DNA from: Seminavis robusta
Taxonomy: Eukaryota; Bacillariophyta; Bacillariophyceae; Naviculales; Naviculaceae
Assembly: GCA_903772945.1 (NCBI GenBank)
Contig: CAICTM010001775.1
Span: 1-22,805, forward strand
Direction: 5' to 3'
Length of the DNA: 22,805 bases
Position 1 is the first letter of the stretch. Every line of letters starts with the position of its first letter. Of the stretch, positions 1-9,036 are shown one piece after another. The notes under the pieces were generated by a model, which saw only the letters and a list, made by a program, of their open reading frames with translations, did not search any database and was not told the DNA's origin. Both the position numbers and the translations under genes were made by a program.

Positions 1-720
1 ACACAGTCATTTCGTCCCCTCAAGCTAGAAGCGGGATCTAATCCACCTAGATTGCACTTGGAATTGGAAAACAGACTTCGGAATTCTGAAACAGGATGTA
101 CCATTGGGGCATGGCCCCTTGGAGTCTCAGACCTGCCGTTCACGAAACGGCCCACCCTATGGTTATGTTGCCTTTTTGCAGATTTTTAGTAGAGGACTTT
201 CGATACCAGTCGCTGTCTCACAGTCCCGTTCTGGATCTTCGTTAACATATCGGCCAAATTGCATTTATGACTATCCAGTTACCAGATTACCAGATTACTA
301 AAATCAACCACAACCACAACAACCAAGTAGTAACACAACACTATAGCAACCTCTTTATCAACACCACCATCAGCCTTTTTCGGTTTGCTACATGTATTCT
401 ATTGCCTATTGCCATCAATGAGTGCATATTAGTACCATCACCAATAGTACTACATGTATTTTTGAGTACCAGCGCGCTCGCTCGATTGGCTGCTGCGACC
501 AGTGACTGGACCAGTCCTGTGAAAGAACTCCGTTTGTCCGCTCTAACCCTTACGGTACCGTAGTAACGCCTCTTTCCATCTTACAAAATTTTGTGCCAGA
601 AAACTAAAGAAACCGGAAACTCGAGATCCCACACTCATCACAGGGCAATAACTGAACTACAGGTACTAGCTAGAACAGCCTATCCTGGGCAGCCATTGTC
701 ATCACAGTAATGACCTTCCG
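1..720. other. Gene-free left flank
   Basis: No convincing coding region is seen on either strand; the open frames here are short and low in complexity. It contains AC-rich stretches (about 300-330) and a small palindrome TACGGTACCGTA near 550-561. It is probably the 5' flank of the channel gene that starts at 783. Confidence 0.6.
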
Positions 721-733
721 CCAATTATATAAG
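721..733 (+). promoter_or_regulatory. CCAAT/TATA-like core promoter of channel A
   Basis: CCAAT is followed directly by TATATAA (727-732), about 50 bp before the ATG at 783. The spacing suits a TATA element with a very short 5' leader. Neither of the other two channel genes has an equally clear TATA box at this distance. No transcription data are available. Confidence 0.45.
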
Positions 734-782
734 TTTGGTGACTGTTTGCTATTCCGTGAGTTGACTACATACCATCATCACG

Positions 783-2780
783 ATGCTCATCCTTTGGGTT
801 CTTTCTGTATCATTCATCTGTCTATCCACGGCTAATGGTGTGGGTGCCGCCGAGCTGGCAGCCTACAACATGACACCAGCCACTCCCAACCATGTCAGTC
901 TAAGACAAGACGTATGTGGACGATACCAAAAGTACGATGCCGGCGAGATTGAGCTCAAGGATGCTCTATCGGGTCTATCCTTGAACCCCGTCTTTACCCA
1001 CGACATCCATGGCGTTGCTTCCAAATACAGTCTCGAAACGGGAATTGACACTACCAATCCGGGAATTCTTATCGAATTGCTCGATGCCGTGGCACAACGT
1101 GCCAATTTCACTTGGAGGGACTCCTTTGCCATTACCAGCACGCCGGATGCCTACAACATGACATGGAGGGAGCTGTTAGTGTGGAGTATTGAAAACTATG
1201 ACATCTCCATTCATGGATGGGCACATACCGTGGAACGAATGGAACAAGGGGTCACATTCACAGAGCCATGGCTGGATGCCAGCTACATTTTGATTGACCG
1301 CAGAAAGTCACTGAGAGACACCAAGACCATTGATCCATTCAACTGGACGAAGCCATTTGAACCGGCGGTTTGGGGAATGATCCTCTTGACAGTGCTGGTA
1401 TCGGCTCTGGTCTACCAGCTCATTGAGCATCTCAGTGGAGAACGAGAAGACAGGTCACTCTACCAATGGTTCTCGGACAACCTGTATCTCAGTGCCATTA
1501 ATTTCTCCCAGAACTTTGAATATGCTCCCAACAGTTTTGGGGGCAGAATCTTTGGGGTGAGCATGACAATTTGGGCTTTGGTCATTGTTGCCACATACAC
1601 TGCCAATCTGGCTTCACTTTTTGTGGAAGAGAGAATCGAACCTGTTTTGGTGGATTCCATGGAGAAAGCAGTGGTCTATGGTTCCCCAGTGTGTACGTTT
1701 CAGAATACCAATTCAGACTTTTTTATCCGAGAAACCTACCCAAAGGCAATACTGGTTCCAAAAGTGGATGAAATCTCCATGTTTGAGGCTCTGAGAAATG
1801 GTGAATGTGAATTGGCCGTAACCTTTGCTGGTTCATGGTTGCTGCATCAGGTGAACGAAGAAGTCAACCCGGATTGTGATTTGGAATGGGTAGGTGACAA
1901 GGTCAAAACGGTCAAGTCAGGTTGGGCGGTCATTGCGGATGCAGGCAACAAGTGCAGCAGTTTGGTCCGACAAGTGGTGAATTTACATTTGGTGGACATT
2001 GTGGAAGAAGGGTTCCTAGACGAGCTTTGGGAAAAATACAGAGATCTGGTCGATGATGGCACTTGCACGTATGAGTCTCTGGATGACCGACGGCGACTTC
2101 AACAACCCAAAAGTACTCCTCCATCTGCAAAGGCTCAGAATGTTGCAAGTGCCACCACTAGGCATCGGATACTTAAGGGTGCAGGAAGGTCGGCTTCAGG
2201 GACAGAGGATGGTGTTGATGCGGATACCTTGACACTTCAGCAAATGGCAGGAACCTTCATTGTGCATTATGGAGCCATGGCTATCGCTGTTTTAGTGAGT
2301 TTAGTGGCTGTGTATGCAGAGAAGAAGAAGTGGTTTCAGAAAGAAGGGCAGGTAGTGGAGAAGGTGATCAACAGGACCCATGGACCCATCATTGGAATGC
2401 CACCTCCACTCAATACTTATGTGGTCCGCAACAGCGATGATGCTCTGGATATCAGTCATGTCAGCCACAACACAGGGAATGGAAGCAGAATCGTCCGCAA
2501 TGACACTGGAAATTACAGCAGGCAGGAGCGTGCGCGTTTCAGTTCTGAAAACGACTACATGGACGAACCAACGGATGTTGGTGGCACTGTCAACAGGCGA
2601 GAGAACCAAGGGTTCAACGGTGATTTTGATCCGGCAGAAATTGTAGTGAGAATGAATGAGATGCAGAAAGCACTAGATAGCCAGGCGGCAACTCTGGAGG
2701 CCCAGTCCAAAACTTTGGAGACCCAGTCCCATATGATCCGGCAGTTGCTGATGAGAACGATTCATGAGCACGATGTATAA
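783..2780 (+). CDS. Ionotropic glutamate receptor-like channel A
   Basis: Predicted ligand-gated cation channel of 665 residues, intronless, at the plasma membrane or an endomembrane. Order: signal peptide (1 to about 20); S1 half of the ligand-binding domain (about 60-190) with EPW at 161-163 and an upstream Arg152; M1 (about 194-216); pore loop (229-250); M3 (256-280) ending TYTANLASLF, the counterpart of the family hallmark SYTANLAAF; S2 (about 285-425) with the typical GFLDELWEKY end; M4 (about 491-512) preceded by LTLQQMAGTF; cytoplasmic tail with a proline motif near 530-549 and a coiled coil (about 615-655). It lacks the amino-terminal domain of animal receptors. N-glycosylation sites include NFT108 and NWT188. 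Family knowledge predicts a tetramer. Oddity: residue 350 is Gly where paralogues B and C have Asp. The first ATG precedes the signal peptide, so the start is secure. Confidence 0.9.
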   Translation: MLILWVLSVSFICLSTANGVGAAELAAYNMTPATPNHVSLRQDVCGRYQKYDAGEIELKDALSGLSLNPVFTHDIHGVASKYSLETGIDTTNPGILIELLDAVAQRANFTWRDSFAITSTPDAYNMTWRELLVWSIENYDISIHGWAHTVERMEQGVTFTEPWLDASYILIDRRKSLRDTKTIDPFNWTKPFEPAVWGMILLTVLVSALVYQLIEHLSGEREDRSLYQWFSDNLYLSAINFSQNFEYAPNSFGGRIFGVSMTIWALVIVATYTANLASLFVEERIEPVLVDSMEKAVVYGSPVCTFQNTNSDFFIRETYPKAILVPKVDEISMFEALRNGECELAVTFAGSWLLHQVNEEVNPDCDLEWVGDKVKTVKSGWAVIADAGNKCSSLVRQVVNLHLVDIVEEGFLDELWEKYRDLVDDGTCTYESLDDRRRLQQPKSTPPSAKAQNVASATTRHRILKGAGRSASGTEDGVDADTLTLQQMAGTFIVHYGAMAIAVLVSLVAVYAEKKKWFQKEGQVVEKVINRTHGPIIGMPPPLNTYVVRNSDDALDISHVSHNTGNGSRIVRNDTGNYSRQERARFSSENDYMDEPTDVGGTVNRRENQGFNGDFDPAEIVVRMNEMQKALDSQAATLEAQSKTLETQSHMIRQLLMRTIHEHDV

Positions 2781-4152
2781 GATGGCAAGGTTATGTTGCC
2801 GGATGCAACGATTTTCAATCCAAATGCTTTCAGTCTGATGGGCCCGAAGGCATTGTTGTTGAGCTTTGCAGTTTTGGTATGATTGGAAAGCAATGGCTCC
2901 GGCTACAGCTACAGCAGCAAAGAAGACCAACACAAATTCTGCAGACTTAACGCCGTCATGCCCCGGTCCCCTGGAACGTGGCTAATAGAGATCGTAACTC
3001 ATGGATATCAGACTACTAGTACGGTGACACGAGAAAGCACGGGCTTCGTCGTTGGCGAGGGGGGCGCCTTCTGAAAGGTCTCGCACCGTACCGGCACAAC
3101 ACTCAACACTAAACCGCGACACCAGCATGCGGCTATACAATAACCACGCCGAATTGAAGAAACGGTTTCAGTTCCGTCGAGGCGGGAGGCAGAGACGAGT
3201 CGTGGTACGAAGCTCTCATATTTTCGTAGTCCGGATTGTCGAACGTGACGTGCTGTATTCGTACCGGTATGCAGCGGCAAAGCATGTAGACCTCGACAAC
3301 GCAAGAGCATACTCATAAGACTTCATCGTAGATTCAAGTTACCACGAAGCGCAGAGAGAGTCTACTTCTCATGGTTGCTGGCCGCTCTAGTATTGCTTCT
3401 GGTACCGGTACACTGATCAGCGCATCCTCGTCTTCAAGTGTATTGATCGTACTCGAGGAGAAACGCCTACCATAACTTAAAACGAACGAGGGGATGAGGA
3501 CTAGGAATGCAATGGAGGGGAAATGGAGGGCATTGAATGGAGCGCAATTGAAGTGATAGGCAGGAACGGAGCCAGAGGACAAGGGGAGGGAAGCTCTTCC
3601 AGACAAGGAAAGGTGCGCACGAGCGAGCGCCAGAAGCGCCTTGGGCGGGTAGCACGAAACTTGGCAAGCACCCGACATGTTGCGAGTTGTGAGCCTAGGA
3701 GCACAGCTACGGAGAAGCAACCTGATTCCAAACTTCCCAAACAAGCTATCCAGATTGTTTGGCTGGCTAGCACCAATATCAAACTTCCGTGTCGTTTGAT
3801 ATCTTCCCTGCACTACATGCTTTTTAACGCTTTGTAAAGGAGAAGTCACTACGGTTTAGAGTGGACTATGGTGAGGAGGGGTTTCAGGGCAGGATGCAAG
3901 AGTGCGAGCCAAATGAGCAGATCAACAGCACAATCAAAGAAGGAAAGGGGGGCAAGGGAGGAGGGTGGAGAGAGTATCAAGATTATCCTAACAAAACAAG
4001 GGATGAAGTGCTCGGAGGTTGCCAGTCACAATGGCACGCGCATCGTGGGACACCCAGCACGTCGTCAAGTGTCCGAGTACGAAAAGAGAACCGAAAATCA
4101 CGTTCGTCCTGAACCGAGACTCAAATCTAACCCTGCTGACGATTTGAGGAAT
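2781..4152. other. Gene-free spacer between channels A and B, left part
   Basis: No supported gene. Exact copies of the palindrome TACCGGTA occur at 3262-3269 and 3403-3410. A purine-rich tract runs from about 3850 to 4000. The longest open frame (3334-3849, minus) has no recognisable domain or compositional sign of coding. Confidence 0.55.
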
Positions 4153-4770
4153 AGGTTACTAACCTATACACTAACCTGGTAGAAAATTGCACTAGGTTAG
4201 TGTATAGGTTACTAACCTGATAGAATTTTTGTAGTAGGTTAGTGTATAGGTTAGTGTCAGGTATTTATCAGGTAACCTGTAGGTTACCTGATAAAGTAAC
4301 CTGGTATTGTCATAGTAAGTTACCTATTACTGTATATAAGGTGTTTTGCCTTGTTAGTTAGTTAGATGATAGTTGATAGGGTGGTTAGGCATCAGAGATA
4401 GTCACCCATGACGACTCGTAGTGCCACCCAAGGGTTAGTCAACTGCAGAATGCGAGGGTGGCTAGGTAACAGAGATAGTTACCCTTGACAACTGCAGATT
4501 GAGAGGGTGGTTGGATAACAGAGATAGTTACCCTTGACAACTGGAAGGCGTGGGTCTTCAGTGGTAGTGCCACCCAAGGGTTAATCTACTGCGGAATGAG
4601 GAAAATGGCCCCAAAAACGGTGAAAAGTAACCTGATAGAAAACCTGGTAAGTAACCGGTACACTAACCTAAGATCGTAGATCGTATTAGGTTAGTGTATC
4701 GGTTACTAACCTGATAGAATTTTTTTAACAGGTTAGTGTAAAGGTTACTTTATCAGGTTCCGGTTACCGG
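4153..4770. repeat. Composite inverted/direct/tandem repeat block
   Basis: Two flanking modules enclose a tandem core. Left module: 4153-4177 and 4194-4218 are 25-bp inverted arms with one mismatch and a 16-nt spacer. Right module: arms around 4650-4671 and 4686-4707 form a similar hairpin. The segment 4194-4253 recurs as a direct repeat at 4688-4747 with about five differences in 60 bp. The core (4377-4600) holds three copies of a unit with GAGATAGT and ACCCTTGACAACT, starting near 4377, 4454 and 4503, plus a GTGCCACCCAAGGGTTA segment at 4421 and 4567. It is non-coding, and the symmetry suggests a non-autonomous or foldback transposable element. No target-site duplication was identified. Confidence 0.7.
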
Positions 4771-5389
4771 GCTTGCCCCCCAATTATTTTGGGGGAATCC
4801 AAAGACTTTTATGAGTAAACTTACTAAGTTCAGTCACTTTTTGCTAAAATCGTATGACTTTTATTAAAAGCTTTAGTAATTCCCCGGAATGCATCGCATT
4901 CCCCGAGCTTGACGGAGGGAGCCGAAAGAAAAAGGACGAGCGAGGAACCAAGGTACTGCCAACTTGAGCTTGTCGTACTAGGACGAGTGCCAAGCCCCTC
5001 CTGAGGCACATTCTCTTTGGGGTCATCGCTCCTCCCAGGTACCCCGCAGCACTGCTCAGTACAGCGTAGCTACAGCGTACATTATGTACTTCTTGAGTTC
5101 CGGTAGTCCGGTACCGGTAGTAGCTGCCCACTTCCAGGATTTGAAAGGAGCAGACCATCACAGCATCCGAAAGGAGCTCAATGTGTGTTCTCATTTCAGT
5201 CATTCTCTCATTTGCCTTCCCTTTTGGAGAACGGATTTTGCAGGCTTCACCCTCGCAATGTGCACCAGTACCAAAGACCCACTGCCAGGCAGCGTACCTT
5301 TAGGGTCCCAGTAGCTGCCAGTCCATGTGTGCCGGTCATTGGTGCTTGCTTGCTTCGCATACTGGATCTGCACTGGACTTTTTGAGAAT
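4771..5389. other. Spacer with two small hairpins upstream of channel B
   Basis: Two perfect stem-loops are visible: CCCCCAA/TTGGGGG with a 5-nt loop at 4777-4795, and GGAATGC-ATC-GCATTCC at 4886-4902. One TACCGGTA lies at 5112-5119. No supported gene. Confidence 0.5.
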
Positions 5390-5462
5390 TGATTGAATGA
5401 TCAATCATTCATTCCACAAACCCAGAGAGCAACTCATTCTCACAAACTTGACTGATCAAGTT
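5390..5462 (+). promoter_or_regulatory. Twin dyad elements upstream of channel B
   Basis: Two perfect 7-bp inverted repeats with 4-nt spacers lie 42-114 bp before the ATG: TGATTGA-ATGA-TCAATCA (5390-5407) and AACTTGA-CTGA-TCAAGTT (5445-5462). They share the core TTGAMTGATCAA, 55 bp apart. Two copies of one symmetric core in a proximal promoter suggest a binding site for a dimeric transcription factor. No TATA box is evident here. Confidence 0.4.
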
Positions 5463-5503
5463 GAACTCTTGCTCCCTTCTACCAGTATCCTTGCTTCAGG
5501 CGC

Positions 5504-7360
5504 ATGATGACGCACAATCGTCTTTCTTTTTTCGCGGCATTCATCCTCTTTGTCTCTAGTACTGCCAGTGGTCTTGGTGGGGAACTCGCTGCTTTCAAGA
5601 CCAGCCCCTCGTCCTCTGGCTACAGCAGCCATAGACAAAACGTTTGCGATAGATTTGAGAAATATCGTGCTGGAGAGATTCAGTTAACAAACGCACTCTC
5701 AGGTCTCTCCGTGATACCTGTTTTCATTCGTGATGAAAACCGTCCCCACTACTCCAAATATAGCCTTGTTGATGGCATCAACAAAAAGAATCCAGGAATT
5801 ATGCTTGAGCTCCTGGACGCTGTTGCAGATCGAGCCAATTTCACCTGGCGTAACTCCTTTGCAGTCACAGAGGTCCCCAAGAGCTACAACATGACATGGA
5901 CTGAGCTGCTGCTCTGGAGCATTGAAAACTATGACATATCGATTCATGCATGGGATCATACTGCAGAAAGGATGGCACAAGGAGTCACATACACAGAGCC
6001 ATGGCATGATTCCAGCTTAGTTTTGGTTGACCGGAGGAGATCCATCAAGGATGCTGGTATTGATCCACTGAATTGGACAAAGCCATTTGAACCAGCAGTT
6101 TGGGGTATGATTCTTTTAACTATTCTATTGTCTGCACTTGCCTATCAGCAAATCGAATATCTCAGTGGAGAAAGAGGAGAACGATCACTCTGCCAATGGT
6201 TCTCTGACAACCTCTACCTCAGTGCCATCAACTTCTCCCAGAACTTCGAGTATGCCCCTAATACTTTTGCAGGCAGGATATTTGGAGTCAGCATGACACT
6301 TTGGGCTTTGGTCATCACAGCTACTTACACTGCAAATCTGGCATCACTGTTTGTCGAATCGAAGGTAGAGCCCATTTTGGTGGATTCTATGGAACAAGCA
6401 GTGGTCTATGGATACCCTGTCTGCACAAAAGACAACACCAATGCAGACTTCTTCATCCGACAGACCTTTCCAAAAGTCCACCGTGTCCCTAGGATGGACT
6501 ACAAGGCATGCATCCAATCAGTGAGCAATGGTGAATGTGCATTGGGTCTGATTCCCCTTGACTCATGGCTAACTTACAAGGTAAATGATGACTATAATCC
6601 AAACTGTGATTTGGATTGGGTCGGTGATATGGTGAAAGAAATCAAGGCAGGATTTGCTGTCACTGCTGATGCAGGCCACAAATGCAGCAGTTTGGTGCGC
6701 AATGTTGTCAATGTACATCTCAAGGCTTTGGTAGACGATGGACTCTTGGAAGAGCTTTGGCAAAAGTACAGAGATTTGGCTGATGATGGCACTTGTGCCT
6801 ATAATGATGATGACAATGGACAAGCTAATTCAAACCGGCGGCTTCAGTCCCAAAGGACCCTCCAGGCAATGGCCCAAAGTGGTCGCAGTGTGCCGTCTAC
6901 GCATAGAATGATGAGGGGTGGGGGAAAGCCGTCAGGAGGAGGAACAGATGGTGTTGACTCTGATACATTGACTCTTGAGCAGATGGCTGGGACTTTCTTT
7001 CTGCACTGGGTAGCCATGGTGGTGGCCATTGTGGTGAGTTACATCCGATCATACTTTCCAAAGCTACATTGCTGTGACCAGAAAGGGCATGTAGCGGAGA
7101 AGGTTACCAACAGGACAAATGGACCCATAATTGGATCTCCGCCACCAGTCAATACTTACGTAGTTCGCAACATCAAGGAGCAAGCATTGGATATCAGTCA
7201 TGAATCAGGAACTCACAACAGGCTGGAAAGCGAATCCTGCTATGATGTTGCACATGCAGAAATCGTTGCTGAAATGAATGCAATGCGAAGAGCTCTAGAT
7301 GTGCAAACAAAAGTGATGCAGCAGTTTTTGGAGGCACCTCACAAGGAGCAGTTTGTCTGA
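5504..7360 (+). CDS. Ionotropic glutamate receptor-like channel B
   Basis: Paralogue of A, 618 residues, intronless. Signal peptide (1 to about 27); S1 with NFT112, Arg156 and EPW165-167; M1 (about 197-219); pore loop (232-253); M3 (about 259-283) with TYTANLASLF; S2 (about 288-428) with the GLLEELWQKY terminus; M4 (about 497-518) after LTLEQMAGTF; proline motif from 536; short C-terminal helix. Asp353 sits where animal receptors carry the acidic residue that binds the ligand amino group. M1 starts as in A and C but its later half is diverged, and the tail is shorter and lacks the Gln-rich heptads of A. The ATG at 5504 is followed by a second Met and then the hydrophobic signal core, so the start could be either of the two. 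The absence of frameshifts and the preserved membrane topology suggest a working gene. Confidence 0.9.
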   Translation: MMTHNRLSFFAAFILFVSSTASGLGGELAAFKTSPSSSGYSSHRQNVCDRFEKYRAGEIQLTNALSGLSVIPVFIRDENRPHYSKYSLVDGINKKNPGIMLELLDAVADRANFTWRNSFAVTEVPKSYNMTWTELLLWSIENYDISIHAWDHTAERMAQGVTYTEPWHDSSLVLVDRRRSIKDAGIDPLNWTKPFEPAVWGMILLTILLSALAYQQIEYLSGERGERSLCQWFSDNLYLSAINFSQNFEYAPNTFAGRIFGVSMTLWALVITATYTANLASLFVESKVEPILVDSMEQAVVYGYPVCTKDNTNADFFIRQTFPKVHRVPRMDYKACIQSVSNGECALGLIPLDSWLTYKVNDDYNPNCDLDWVGDMVKEIKAGFAVTADAGHKCSSLVRNVVNVHLKALVDDGLLEELWQKYRDLADDGTCAYNDDDNGQANSNRRLQSQRTLQAMAQSGRSVPSTHRMMRGGGKPSGGGTDGVDSDTLTLEQMAGTFFLHWVAMVVAIVVSYIRSYFPKLHCCDQKGHVAEKVTNRTNGPIIGSPPPVNTYVVRNIKEQALDISHESGTHNRLESESCYDVAHAEIVAEMNAMRRALDVQTKVMQQFLEAPHKEQFV

Positions 7361-7910
7361 ATTCCCTTTTTGGGTAGCCTGTGTAGATTATGCAACTTTA
7401 GAAATGATTTTGCTTGAGATTGGCGGCTTTGGCTAGTAATTGGTTGCGTCATGGATTTGCTCGCTCTTGGCTTCATGCATCAGTGTTTCGTAAAGTTGCC
7501 CTTCCTTCAAAGGATCCACACTCGTCATAGCGACCACAGCCTCAGTGCGGATCTCGAGGCAGGCATCCCACACTCGTCATAGCGACTACAGCTGCAGTGC
7601 GGAAACAGGTATCGACGCCAGTTTCGTTCACTGGTCTGCTTCAGCTAACCAAGGGTTTGTCTTTGGACAGATTGGTGCGATCATTATTACCCTCTAGATT
7701 GATCACATGATTCTTCGAATGGCTCTGGCTACTTTGAGGACACTGTGCTCATCGGAGCGCGAGAACAGCTCCAGTTGCGATCTGTCGCCGCTTCTCGCAT
7801 CGACGTTTGCGTATGATATGATACAATCGAAGCAAGCCGCGGTGCCGCAATTGAAGTGGGATGCAGGTTGTCTCGAGTGGTAAAGGAGTGCGTGAATCCG
7901 TCGGTCCACC
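7361..7910. other. Gene-free spacer downstream of channel B
   Basis: Apart from the 36-bp duplication listed separately, no gene or distinctive structure is seen. The short minus-strand frames near 7700-7930 have no recognisable domain. Confidence 0.5.
7516..7604. repeat. 36-bp direct repeat, period 52
   Basis: Copies start at 7516 and 7568, both reading CCACACTCGTCATAGCGA and continuing to CAGTGCGGA, with two or three substitutions between them. This is a local tandem duplication without coding potential. Confidence 0.7.
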
Positions 7911-8187
7911 CGCTGGAGGGTGGCACAAATCAACCTACGTCCTCCATTAGTTAACTACTTTAACCATTTGTGACCTCCCTCAGCCACCTTCTACCGCCTG
8001 TTTTACCGCTGTTTTACCGCATTCTATTAACACCGCCTTCAACCGCCTGTTCTTCCACCTAACCATTTCTACCATTGTTTACCATTGTTCACCATTTTCA
8101 ACCAACCTCTATCACCTTCTTTTTCGGCGATAATGCGGGAAAACTCGAGATAAGATAGTAACAGTTGGTTTGTGCCACCCCCCAGCG
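7911..8187. mobile_element. MITE candidate with 24-bp terminal inverted repeats
   Basis: The left end 7911-7934 reads CGCTGGRGGGTGGCACAAAY then CAAC. The right end 8164-8187 is its reverse complement with two mismatches over 24 bp. The 229-bp interior is non-coding and consists largely of degenerate ACCGCC and ACCATT strings. Size, TIRs and lack of coding fit a non-autonomous DNA transposon. No target-site duplication could be recognised at the edges, so the superfamily is unknown. Confidence 0.6.
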
Positions 8188-8489
8188 ATCTACCGGTAGG
8201 CACAGTCGGAACCTTGCCAGCTACATTTATTTGCTGCTGCGCGTGTGGCGTGTGAAGCGGGAAGACCACAACGGGCGTCAAGATGCCGTTGCAGCTGATG
8301 GTATCGAGTCCTGGTAGGGCTCTTATCCGGAGACTGAACGAAAACCACGTAAGTCGATGATGCGCCAGGCACTCGCGGCGCAAGCATGGGGATGGGCAAA
8401 TCTTGCAACAGCCCTGTATTGTAACGGAGTGTGACTCGCCAAAATCAGTTAAAAAGATGAAATTCGTATTTTTGCCAGAAGATAAATTT

Positions 8490-8620
8490 AATTGGATTGC
8501 ATTGGATTGGATTGCATTGAATTGGATTGAATTGGATTCCAAATAGTACTGTTTTTTATATAGTAAACTGTAATTCAATGCAATCCAATCTAATCCAATG
8601 CAATCCAATCAAATCCAATA
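8490..8620. repeat. ATTGG foldback
   Basis: The left arm (8490-8540) is a string of ATTGG/ATTGC/ATTGA pentamers. The right arm (8571-8620) carries the complementary CCAAT-type string. They can pair over roughly 45 bp with a few bulges, around a 30-nt AT-rich loop. This is an inverted microsatellite, either a slipped duplication or a foldback element end. Confidence 0.7.
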
Positions 8621-9036
8621 GAGAAAAACAGCCAAAGTAAAAGCTTGGCTTAGCCCACACAATTTTTACAAAAATGCTCTAACAAATTCAACACAGAGCC
8701 ATGGGCAAGTTTGCTCATCCCCCATCCCACCACAAAATCTGGAAAGTTATAATCGATGAAGAGACTAGTGCGTACAATGCGCCGACCAGGATTGCTGGCT
8801 CCAAAGCAGTGTTCGGGAAATTACGGCGTGGGCAATCTCAAAACGTTGCAAGTAAAGGCGCTCGCTAGGTTCGTCCTGACACAATGGAATGTGCTGGGGG
8901 ACGTATGCATATCGAAAAAGAATGCAAACGATCTACGTGTATATTCTAAGTCGAGAATCATTCATCAAGAAGGGCACCCCACAACACCATTCAACGTGTC
9001 TTGCCATACCCACGCTATTGTTTCCGCACCGGGGCT

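Noticed and set aside
3334..3849. 171-codon open frame on the minus strand
   Set aside because: It is low in complexity, has no domain or signal, and includes a TACCGGTA palindrome. Nothing supports coding.
8069..8608. 179-codon open frame on the minus strand
   Set aside because: It runs through the ATTGG foldback and the right TIR of the MITE candidate. The repeat pentamers explain its openness.
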